A stretch of DNA of 64,000 nt from Leyella stercorea (lineage in GTDB: Bacteria > Bacteroidota > Bacteroidia > Bacteroidales > Bacteroidaceae). Position 1 is the stretch's first letter; every line of letters begins with the position of its first letter. This document shows positions 25,070 to 31,606 of the stretch, in pieces. The translations under genes and the position numbers were made by a program. The notes below the pieces were generated by a model. That model was given only the letters and a program-made list of their open reading frames with translations. It was not told the origin of the DNA and made no database searches. The stretch lies in the NCBI RefSeq assembly GCF_021531655.1, contig NZ_JADYUF010000013.1:12145-76144 (forward strand). The letters are read 5' to 3'.

Positions 25070-25178
25070 AGTAGCGGAGGTCTCCGGCCTCCGTAGCAAT
25101 CAATGATACAAATACTATTATTAGTAATGATGATTTGTATTCGACTTGGTAATGCGGAGGCCAGAGACCTCCGCTACT
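25070..25178. repeat. REP/BIME-like paired inverted element (GCGGAGG type)
   Basis: Left arm AGTAGCGGAGGTCTCC continuing GGCCTCCG (25070-25093); right arm 25154-25178 is its reverse complement except for one base in 24. Each arm can fold alone (GGAGG...CCTCC). The interior has ATACAAAT and ATTTGTAT complementarity, so the whole forms one long cruciform. The architecture matches the elements at 20909 and 26389, but the arm sequence differs. Confidence 0.8.
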
Positions 25179-25296
25179 TATAGGTTCATAATTGAATCAC
25201 TCCAAATTACGAATGAACCCCAAAAGAGAATAACCTTATAGGGTTTCTCCCCTATCATTTAGGGATTTCCACTACGATTGATTAATGTCTTATTTA

Positions 25297-25304
25297 TAAC
25301 TTTG
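25297..25304 (+). promoter_or_regulatory. -7 promoter box for the porin-like gene
   Basis: TAACTTTG followed by C, about 53 bp before the ATG; no convincing -33 TTTG. Confidence 0.5.
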
Positions 25305-25356
25305 CATAAGATAAGCTGCCTTATCACAAATACGAACATATATAAACAATAAAAAT

Positions 25357-26043
25357 ATGGATATGAAAAGATTAGCTTTCATCATGGCTGCCCTAATCCT
25401 GGCTCTTATGCCGGCTTCGGCACAACACTATCGCGACAGCAGATACTACAACAAACAGACCGGACGACTCGACTACGGCTACAATCATCACGGCTACGGC
25501 GTGCCCTACTACGGTCTGCGCATCGGTCCGTCGTTCTCGTATGTCAACTCTGACGACGAACGTCTCGACGGCGGCAACTGGCAGACGGGCCTCAACGTGG
25601 GCGTAGTGGCAGGCATTCCGCTCACCGACACAGCGCCCCTGTATCTTGAGACGGGACTGTCGTATATAGAAAAGGGTGGCAAGAAGGATTTGCCCGACGG
25701 CAAGAAGATGACCTACGACTTGAACTATCTGGAGATTCCGGCGGTTGTAAAATACAAGTACGAGGTGGACGACCACTTCTCGTTGCAACCCTTCATGGGC
25801 GGATACTTTGCTGTGGGCGTAGGCGGAAAGATAAAGAACTTTGCCGAGCGCGAGGCTGAAAGCTCGTTCGACAGCAACAACTTCCGCCGTCTGGACGGCG
25901 GTCTGCGCATAGGTTGCGGCATCGGTTACGACATGTTCTACGCCGACCTGACCTACGACATCGGACTTGCCAACATCTGCCACGACACGTTCGACCGTTC
26001 GCGCAACGGTGCCGTCATGTTCAACTTCGGAGTGAACTTCTAA
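25357..26043 (+). CDS. Porin-family outer-membrane beta-barrel protein
   Basis: Small outer-membrane barrel of 228 residues. The ATG at 25357 gives MDMKRLAF; the ATG two codons later (25363) is equally good and gives a standard signal peptide (MKRLAFIMAALILALMPASAQ). After a Tyr/His-rich linker (about 25-48) come roughly eight alternating beta strands from LRIGPSFSYVN (about 50) to the terminal MFNFGVNF, ending in Phe as expected for BamA recognition. It fits the PF13568-type outer-membrane barrels of Bacteroidetes. No substrate or partner is evident; it is monocistronic. Confidence 0.85.
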   Translation: MDMKRLAFIMAALILALMPASAQHYRDSRYYNKQTGRLDYGYNHHGYGVPYYGLRIGPSFSYVNSDDERLDGGNWQTGLNVGVVAGIPLTDTAPLYLETGLSYIEKGGKKDLPDGKKMTYDLNYLEIPAVVKYKYEVDDHFSLQPFMGGYFAVGVGGKIKNFAEREAESSFDSNNFRRLDGGLRIGCGIGYDMFYADLTYDIGLANICHDTFDRSRNGAVMFNFGVNF

Positions 26044-26154
26044 ACAACCATAGAAGTACTAACAAGTTAACGCACAAGCGCTTACAAGTTTCCGTAACGC
26101 AATTGCAAGCTAACGGAACAAGGTATTAAACAGGTTAAAAATATAGTTGCCAAG

Positions 26155-26259
26155 AAAAAGGACTCGTTTTGCATTCCAAAAGGACTCGTTTTGGAGCGCA
26201 AAAGGAGTCCTTTTGCTGTGTAAAAGGAGCCCTTTTGAAGGGCAAAAGGGGTCCTTTTG
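26155..26259. repeat. Palindrome array 2: five 17-bp dyads at 22-bp period
   Basis: Units start at 26155, 26177, 26199, 26221 and 26243, with 5-nt spacers cattc, gagcg, ctgtg and aaggg. Units read AAAAAGGACTCGTTTTG, CAAAAGGACTCGTTTTG, CAAAAGGAGTCCTTTTG, TAAAAGGAGCCCTTTTG and CAAAAGGGGTCCTTTTG. It lies about 110 bp after the porin-like gene and is preceded by TTAAAAATATAGTTGC. Confidence 0.9.
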
Positions 26260-26388
26260 GAATATGGTATATTTAGTGTTGGAATGAGGAATATTGAGCG
26301 TGGAAGATTAAGATTATAATGTTTTGAAAATCTACCCGTTGCCAACACTATAAACAGCACTCACCTACCGATGGTTGGCAATGCAAAC

Positions 26389-26507
26389 CGTAGGAGGCTA
26401 TGGCGTCCCCGCCATAGCCTGCGCAGCCTGTTGACACATATTATCAATTAGAAACTTTGAGCGGGTTGACTGCTCAGGTTATGGCGAGGACGCCATAACC
26501 TCCTACG
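26389..26507. repeat. REP/BIME-like paired inverted element (GTAGGAGG type)
   Basis: Left arm CGTAGGAGGCTATGGCG (26389-26405) and right arm (26491-26507) are reverse complements with one mismatch. Each arm also begins its own hairpin: AGGCTATGGCG-TCCC-CGCCATAGCCT on the left and AGGTTATGGCG-AGGA-CGCCATAACCT on the right. GCAGCC/GACTGC-type flanks are shared with the element at 15481. Confidence 0.85.
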
Positions 26508-26647
26508 ATTAAGTATTCATTAAACTATTGTATTGTTCCAAATTTCGGAAGAACCACAACCATTTCCTCGGCAGAGAATAATTATTCCCTCGCGAGGAAA
26601 ATCTTGCAGCATCGCGAGAAAACTGAATTTCCAAATCTTATATAACG

Positions 26648-26685
26648 AAAAAAGGACAGCACTTCAATCGTGAAGTACTGTCCTT
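26648..26685 (-). terminator. Terminator of the SRP RNA/tRNA-Thr transcript
   Basis: On the minus strand a 15-bp stem with one mismatch (26652-26666 with 26671-26685) has a 4-nt loop and is followed by a run of T. It lies 11 bp past the tRNA. Confidence 0.88.
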
Positions 26686-26696
26686 GTGTTGTTTTG

Positions 26697-26770
26697 AGCC
26701 TCTTGTCGGATTCGAACCAACGACCCCGAGATTACAAATCACGTGCTCTGGCCAACTGAGCTAAAGAGGC
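26697..26770 (-). tRNA. tRNA-Thr (anticodon UGU)
   Basis: A full cloverleaf is readable on the minus strand: acceptor GCCTCTT/AAGAGGC, D stem GCTC/GAGC, anticodon stem CGTGA/TCTCG with a U-U mismatch, loop TTTGTAA giving anticodon TGT, T stem GTTGG/CCGAC with loop TTCGAAT, discriminator U. No CCA is encoded. It lies immediately downstream of the SRP RNA and shares its promoter and terminator. Confidence 0.95.
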
Positions 26771-26878
26771 GGGTGGGCAAGCTACTTACATCGCGCCGCT
26801 ACAACCAACTACCTTTGCTACGTTCCCGTCCTGGAGGATTCGAAGGGAGCTGGCCGTGTAAGACTTACCCGTCTTTTC
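26771..26878 (-). ncRNA. ffs: Small signal recognition particle RNA (4.5S type)
   Basis: On the minus strand the SRP helix-8 signature is clear: CCAGG, ACG-GGAA-CGT with the GGAA tetraloop (26820-26829), then AGCA and AAGG. The two ends pair into a long rod (CGGGTAAG with CTTGCCC, CTTACA with TGTAAG, CGGCC with GGCGCG). This RNA binds Ffh to target membrane proteins. Ends are approximate; the 3' end abuts the tRNA-Thr, so processing must separate them. Confidence 0.88.
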
Positions 26879-26889
26879 AAAAGCGAGTG

Positions 26890-26920
26890 CAAAGGTAAGG
26901 CTTTTTATTGACAATGCAAA
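26890..26920 (-). promoter_or_regulatory. Promoter of the SRP RNA/tRNA-Thr unit
   Basis: On the minus strand TTTG (26917-26920), a 19-bp spacer and TACCTTTG (26890-26897); the predicted start near 26884 fits the 5' end of the SRP RNA. Confidence 0.8.
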
Positions 26921-27013
26921 TTTTCAGACACAAAAAACTCCCTATTTAACATTTCTTTCGAACCTTATTATGTCAAAAAATGCTTATATGACAGGTATTC
27001 GGAAAAAAAGTAG

Positions 27014-27021
27014 TAAGTTTG
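27014..27021 (+). promoter_or_regulatory. -7 promoter box for the DUF4199 gene
   Basis: TAAGTTTG followed by C, about 33 bp before the ATG at 27054; no good -33 element. Confidence 0.45.
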
Positions 27022-27053
27022 CAACAGTTTTATAAAACACATACATTATTTTA

Positions 27054-27566
27054 ATGATTAAAATAGAAGAATTCATGCAACTTAAGGCTTTCGCCCGTGT
27101 GGATGCACTCTTGCTCACCCTGCTATGGACCGTGAGCTTCGCATGCGTCACAATGATCGGGGCGGGAACCATGGGCAATCTCCTTGCAATGGCTACACCT
27201 TTCTTTATAGGATGGCGCACATGCCTGTTTCGCAACAACGTTCTGAACGGCAGAATATCGCTTAGACGAGCCTATGCATACAGTCTGTACAACTTCGTGT
27301 ACGCATCATTGGCTTTTGCGCTGGTGCAGTTCGTGTACTTCAGATTCATTGACAACGGCGGTTTTGTCGGTCTGCTTACCGACACGATGAAGGCAATGGC
27401 ACCGGTTTACGAGCAAAACGGCATAAGCCGTGCCGAACTGAACCAGAACGTCGACATGCTGGCACAGCTCACTCCGATACAATGGTCGTTCGTGTTCATG
27501 CTACAGAACTTCTTCCTCGGAGCACTGGCAAGTCTGCCTATAGCTATTGTGTGCCGCAGAAAATAA
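27054..27566 (+). CDS. DUF4199-like membrane protein
   Basis: Inner-membrane protein of 170 residues with four hydrophobic segments (about 18-36, 40-56, 78-98 and 148-165). The arrangement, with a short basic loop after helix 2 and a polar amphipathic stretch before helix 4, fits the DUF4199 family, whose members usually sit next to a dolichol-phosphate-mannose-synthase-like glycosyltransferase, as here (43 bp upstream). A second ATG at 27075 has a better ribosome site (AGAAG) and may be the true start. Function unknown; a partner role in glycolipid transfer is only a guess. Confidence 0.7.
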   Translation: MIKIEEFMQLKAFARVDALLLTLLWTVSFACVTMIGAGTMGNLLAMATPFFIGWRTCLFRNNVLNGRISLRRAYAYSLYNFVYASLAFALVQFVYFRFIDNGGFVGLLTDTMKAMAPVYEQNGISRAELNQNVDMLAQLTPIQWSFVFMLQNFFLGALASLPIAIVCRRK

Positions 27567-27609
27567 TAGAAACTATACATAATAAAATCGAACAAACAAA
27601 CAACAGACT

Positions 27610-28581
27610 ATGGATATAACAGTCGTAATTCCACTATACAACGAGGACGAATCGCTCCCCGAACTGTACGCATGGATCGAACGCGTGATGAACAGCAACA
27701 ACTTCACCTACGAGGTGATATTCGTCAACGACGGTTCGACCGACCACTCATGGGACGTAATCGAGCAACTGGCACGCGACCACGAAGAGGTGAAGGGCAT
27801 CAAGTTCCGCCGCAACTACGGCAAGAGCCCGGCTCTGTTCTGCGGATTCAAGGCAGCGCAGGGCGACGTTGTGATAACAATGGACGCCGACCTGCAGGAC
27901 TCGCCCGACGAGATTCCGGGACTCTACCACATGATTATGGACGAAGGCTACGACCTCGTGTCGGGATATAAGCAGAACCGCAAGCAAGGCGACCCTCTCT
28001 CGAAGACCATTCCGACAAAGCTCTTCAACGCTACGGCACGCAAGGTGAGCGGCATACACAATCTGCACGACTTCAACTGCGGACTTAAGGCATACCGCAA
28101 GGAGGTGGTAAAGAACATCGAGGTGTATGGCGAGATGCACCGCTACATACCCTATCTGGCAAAGAATGCCGGATTCGACAAGATTGGCGAGAAGCCTGTA
28201 CACCATCAGGCACGCAAGTTCGGCAAGTCGAAATTTATGGGATGGAACCGTTTCTTCAACGGCTATCTCGACCTCATCACGCTGTGGTTTCTCTCAAGCT
28301 TCGGACGCAAGCCTATGCATGTGTTCGGATTTCTGGGCACGCTGATGTTCTTCATCGGATTCCTGGCTGTAGTAGCTCTGGGCGCTGACAAGCTGTGGTG
28401 TCTGTCAAACGGTATTCCGCAACGACTCATCACCGACTCGCCCTACTTCTTCATAGCCCTCACGATGATGATGATAGGCACACAGATGTTCCTGGCCGGA
28501 TTCATCGGCGACCTCGTGAGCCGCTCGTCGCAAAACCGCAACGACTATCAGATAGAGAAGACGCTGAAATGCGAGGAATAA
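27610..28581 (+). CDS. GT2 glycosyltransferase (GtrB/DPM1-like)
   Basis: Membrane-associated family 2 glycosyltransferase of 323 residues. The N-terminal GT-A domain shows VVIPLYNEDESL (5-16), FVNDGSTD (38-45) and the metal-binding DAD (92-94, MDADLQD). Two transmembrane helices follow (about 238-260 and 275-300). This is the layout of GtrB and ArnC-like enzymes that load a sugar onto polyprenyl phosphate from an NDP-sugar. It lies in a run with the DUF4199 gene upstream and DUF6452 40 bp downstream, so the product may feed envelope glycans. The sugar is unknown. Confidence 0.9.
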   Translation: MDITVVIPLYNEDESLPELYAWIERVMNSNNFTYEVIFVNDGSTDHSWDVIEQLARDHEEVKGIKFRRNYGKSPALFCGFKAAQGDVVITMDADLQDSPDEIPGLYHMIMDEGYDLVSGYKQNRKQGDPLSKTIPTKLFNATARKVSGIHNLHDFNCGLKAYRKEVVKNIEVYGEMHRYIPYLAKNAGFDKIGEKPVHHQARKFGKSKFMGWNRFFNGYLDLITLWFLSSFGRKPMHVFGFLGTLMFFIGFLAVVALGADKLWCLSNGIPQRLITDSPYFFIALTMMMIGTQMFLAGFIGDLVSRSSQNRNDYQIEKTLKCEE

Positions 28582-28621
28582 CCAACAACGCATACCGGCG
28601 ACAGAAACAACAAACAGAACA

Positions 28622-29125
28622 ATGCGAAACAAGATAACGAAAATCGTAGCTGCAACAGCCGTGGCAATGTCGGCAGTGGCATGTTCGTCAATAGACTGTC
28701 CGCTCAACAACCGCACCTATATGTCGCTGAAGCTTACCGGCAACGAGGCGGTGCTTGAGGACACGCTCACCATAGCAGCCGAACGCACCCCCGACAACCC
28801 CGACGAGGACACGGTGCTCATCAACCGACAGACCGGACTGGACAGTCTGACCATACCTATGAGCTACTCGCGCACAGAGGATGTCTACTTCCTGACACTC
28901 GTACAGAAAGACACCCGGCTGAAGACAGTAGACACAGTATGGGTGAGCAAGCAGAACGAGAAACATTTTGAGTCGGTAGACTGCAGTCCGGCTATGTTTC
29001 ACGACATCGAAGGCGTACGGTTCACACAGCACGCCATCGAAGACATAAAGGTAAATTATAATAAGGTGACATACAATGACCCAAAGGCGCATCTACTCAT
29101 ATATTTCAAGAACAGCAATAATTAG
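28622..29125 (+). CDS. DUF6452-like lipoprotein
   Basis: Secreted lipoprotein of 167 residues. A signal peptide ends in the lipobox AVAC (Cys at about 21), so it is probably anchored by acylation. The mature part is predicted to be a beta sandwich with CSSIDCPLNN at its start and DCSPAMFHDIEGVRFTQHAIEDIKV near its end, features of the DUF6452 family of Bacteroidetes. Its end overlaps the next gene by 50 bp in a different frame, so the two are tightly coupled. Function unknown; pairing with the DUF6048 barrel suggests an envelope complex. Confidence 0.78.
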   Translation: MRNKITKIVAATAVAMSAVACSSIDCPLNNRTYMSLKLTGNEAVLEDTLTIAAERTPDNPDEDTVLINRQTGLDSLTIPMSYSRTEDVYFLTLVQKDTRLKTVDTVWVSKQNEKHFESVDCSPAMFHDIEGVRFTQHAIEDIKVNYNKVTYNDPKAHLLIYFKNSNN

Positions 29126-29783
29126 TTTGCTGCTACTGCTCGCCACTACGGCTACGGCACGCAAGAAGCCTACAGCCAAGAGCAAGACCGACACTACCGT
29201 CAAGGCCGACTCAATACCATTGCTGCGAGGCGTTGCCGTGTCTGCCGACATGATAGGCCTGGCAGAAACCATACTGGGCAGTCACGGACAGTATGAGGCA
29301 CAACTGCGTGTCAACCTTAAGGACAAGTTCTTCCCCGTAGTGGAGGTGGGATACGGCACAGCCGATGCCGACGAAGTGACAACCGGGCTGAAATACAAAA
29401 CCTCGGCACCCTATGCACGTGTGGGAATGGACTTCAACATAGCGCGCAACAAGCACGACGACTACCGCATATACGTAGGAGCACGCTACGCCATGACCTA
29501 CTATAAGTATGACGTGAATGCCGAAGGACTGAAGGATCCGGTATGGGGTGACAACGTGGAGTTCAGCGCCCAGGGCGTGAAGGCCAACTGCCACTGGATG
29601 GAAGCGGTGTTCGGCGTGGACGCCAAGATATGGGGACCGCTCCGACTGGGATGGTCGGCACGATGGCGCAGACGACTGGCTCACGACAACGGAGAGCTGG
29701 GCAACGCATGGTATGTGCCGGGATTTGGCAAGCAGGGGTCGTCGAAGCTGGCAGGCACGTTCAACGTGACTGTCGAGTTCTAA
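29076..29783 (+). CDS. DUF6048-like outer-membrane protein
   Basis: Exported protein of 235 residues with a signal peptide (about 1-28, ending ATAR) and a lysine-rich linker, followed by beta strands of outer-membrane barrel type (AQLRVNLKDKFFPVVEVGYG, YRIYVGARYAMTYYKY, GTFNVTVEF at the C-terminus ending in Phe). This fits the DUF6048 family, which normally follows DUF6452. No earlier or later start fits, so the 50-bp overlap with DUF6452 appears real. Function unknown. Confidence 0.78.
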   Translation: MTQRRIYSYISRTAIISLLLLLATTATARKKPTAKSKTDTTVKADSIPLLRGVAVSADMIGLAETILGSHGQYEAQLRVNLKDKFFPVVEVGYGTADADEVTTGLKYKTSAPYARVGMDFNIARNKHDDYRIYVGARYAMTYYKYDVNAEGLKDPVWGDNVEFSAQGVKANCHWMEAVFGVDAKIWGPLRLGWSARWRRRLAHDNGELGNAWYVPGFGKQGSSKLAGTFNVTVEF

Positions 29784-29820
29784 ACGTTTGAGAATAAAAA
29801 GTACAAAAAAAGCATAGCTT

Positions 29821-30837
29821 ATGAGCAAGAAGAAAATAGGATGGCGGATTGTGTTTCTGCTGTTTCTCATCATTGCAACAATCAACATCGTACTGCAGCA
29901 ACGCAACACACCCTATCAGCACGACGAAGGACAGGTGTTCGGCACATACTACCACATCACCTATCAGAACGACACTTCGCTCAACGGAGACATCATGGCG
30001 GAACTGAAGAAGGTGGACGATGCGCTGTCGATGTTCAACAAGAACTCGATAATAGCACGCATCAACCGTGGCGAAAACGCCGAGACCAACAATATGTTCA
30101 ACCGCGTGTTCAAGCTGGCTGAAGAAATATCCGACAACACCGACGGAGCGTTCGACATAACCGTGGCTCCGCTTGTCAACGCGTGGGGATTCGGATTCAA
30201 GACGGGCGCCCCTCCCACCCGACACGCCATCGACTCGCTGCGCTCTGCAGTGGGATACAAGACAGTAATGCTGCGCGACAACCGCATATTCAAGCAGAAC
30301 CCGAAGACCATGCTCGACTTCAGCGCCATTGCCAAAGGCTACGGCTGCGACGTCGTGGCTTACCTGCTGGAACGGCGCGGCATCGAAAACTACATGATTG
30401 AGATTGGCGGCGAAGTGGTGACACACGGCATCAGCGAGAAACGATTGCCATGGAAGATTGGCGTAACCAAGCCCACAGACGACTCTACCGCCGTTGACCA
30501 AGAACTGCAGACGGTGCTGAACGTCAAGGATATGGCTATGGCAACAAGCGGCAACTACCGCAACTTCTACTATCGTGGAGGCAAGAAATACGCCCACACC
30601 ATCGACCCGTCGACGGGCTATCCAGTGCAGCACAACATACTCTCAGCCACCGTTCTTGCCAAACGATGCGCCGAAGCCGATGCCTACGCCACGGCATTCA
30701 TGGTGATGGGACTCGACAAGGCTAAGAAAGTGCTCGACAAGCATCCCGAACTCATGGCATACCTTATATATAGCGACCATCAGGGACAGCTGCAGGTATG
30801 GTACTCGCCATCAATGAAGGGCAAGATTCTGAAATAG
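29821..30837 (+). CDS. apbE: FAD:protein FMN transferase
   Basis: ApbE-family enzyme of 338 residues that attaches FMN covalently to Thr/Ser of target proteins such as NqrB, NqrC and RnfG. An N-terminal hydrophobic anchor (about 8-24) has no lipobox Cys, so it is probably periplasmic and membrane-tethered. Family motifs are a GTYYHITY opening strand, DFSAIAKGYGCDVV (about 166-179), IEIGGEVVTHG, and HTIDPSTGYPV (about 260-270) followed by the ADAYATAF acidic/threonine metal site. It is 37 bp downstream of DUF6048 and 15 bp before the Crp-like gene. Confidence 0.93.
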   Translation: MSKKKIGWRIVFLLFLIIATINIVLQQRNTPYQHDEGQVFGTYYHITYQNDTSLNGDIMAELKKVDDALSMFNKNSIIARINRGENAETNNMFNRVFKLAEEISDNTDGAFDITVAPLVNAWGFGFKTGAPPTRHAIDSLRSAVGYKTVMLRDNRIFKQNPKTMLDFSAIAKGYGCDVVAYLLERRGIENYMIEIGGEVVTHGISEKRLPWKIGVTKPTDDSTAVDQELQTVLNVKDMAMATSGNYRNFYYRGGKKYAHTIDPSTGYPVQHNILSATVLAKRCAEADAYATAFMVMGLDKAKKVLDKHPELMAYLIYSDHQGQLQVWYSPSMKGKILK

Positions 30838-30852
30838 AAACAAGTATCGACA

Positions 30853-31512
30853 ATGAAGCTATACGACAGCCTGCAAAGTTCGCCCCTATTCCAAGGACTC
30901 ACCAGCGACAATCTGCTGCAAATCATCGGACAGACCAAGTTCACATTCCGCAAGATTGCCGCTGGCGACATTATAAAGAAAGAGGGCGAACAATGCAACC
31001 GCCTTGCGCTTGTCGTCAACGGACAAGCCAAGTCGATAGCATACGCCGACGACCACGGCTACTCGATTGAGGAGAACGTGGCAGCGCCCTATACGCTGCA
31101 ACCCGAATGTATGTTCGGACTGCAACTACATTACACACGCACCTTCATAGCCACTACTACATGCGACATTGTGGAGATAGACAAGGACGACCTGATGCGC
31201 ATATCCGACGAGTTCATCATATTCCGAATGAATCTCGTCAACTACATCTCGGCTCTGTCACAAAAGACCACACGCAAACTATGGCACCCCATACCAGCCG
31301 ACGCACACGACCGGATAGTACACTTCATCAAGACACACTGCTCATCGCCCACCGGACCCAAAACAATGCGAATCAAAATGACACGCCTTGCACAAGAAAC
31401 CGGACTGGGCAGACGTGCCGTGTCGGAAATTCTCAACACAATGCAAGACGAAAACCTGCTAACATTCAGCCGAGGAATAATCGAAATAAATCATATCGAA
31501 GCACTAACATAA
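30853..31512 (+). CDS. Crp/Fnr family transcriptional regulator
   Basis: A 219-residue regulator with an N-terminal cyclic-nucleotide-binding-type jelly roll (about 10-125; GDIIKKEGEQCNRLALVVNGQAK) and a C-terminal winged helix (MTRLAQETGLGRRAVSEILNTMQDENLLTFSRG in pieces, about 175-210). The phosphate-binding cassette of true Crp (GE-x-GE...R-T/S) is not evident, and no FNR cysteine cluster is present, so the effector is unknown. It lies 15 bp after apbE and could report on flavin or redox state; that is inference. Confidence 0.85.
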   Translation: MKLYDSLQSSPLFQGLTSDNLLQIIGQTKFTFRKIAAGDIIKKEGEQCNRLALVVNGQAKSIAYADDHGYSIEENVAAPYTLQPECMFGLQLHYTRTFIATTTCDIVEIDKDDLMRISDEFIIFRMNLVNYISALSQKTTRKLWHPIPADAHDRIVHFIKTHCSSPTGPKTMRIKMTRLAQETGLGRRAVSEILNTMQDENLLTFSRGIIEINHIEALT

Positions 31513-31539
31513 TATAAGTTAAAAACCCCTACTACAATA

Positions 31540-31569
31540 TTTGCATCTGTAATATTTTCCGTAAATTTG
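31540..31569 (+). promoter_or_regulatory. Promoter of the M3 peptidase operon
   Basis: TTTG (31540-31543), an 18-bp spacer and TAAATTTG (31562-31569). The leader is about 32 nt and contains AGGA nine bases before the ATG at 31607. Confidence 0.65.
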
Positions 31570-31606
31570 CATATTGATATATCACACAGATTTTTTAGGA
31601 TTTAGT

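Larger units (their letters stand above)
24933..25356. other. Intergenic region, 424 bp, holding an inverted-repeat element
   Basis: No gene is seen. The region separates divergently transcribed genes. It contains the paired element at 25070-25178 and, near 25297-25304, a TAACTTTG box for the downstream barrel gene. AT-rich inverted sequence (ataataattatttattattat) lies near 25031-25050. Confidence 0.6.

Noticed and set aside
25070..25178. Possible insertion sequence or MITE with target-site duplication
   Set aside because: No transposase and no clear direct flanking duplication; REP/BIME-like pairing explains the structure better.
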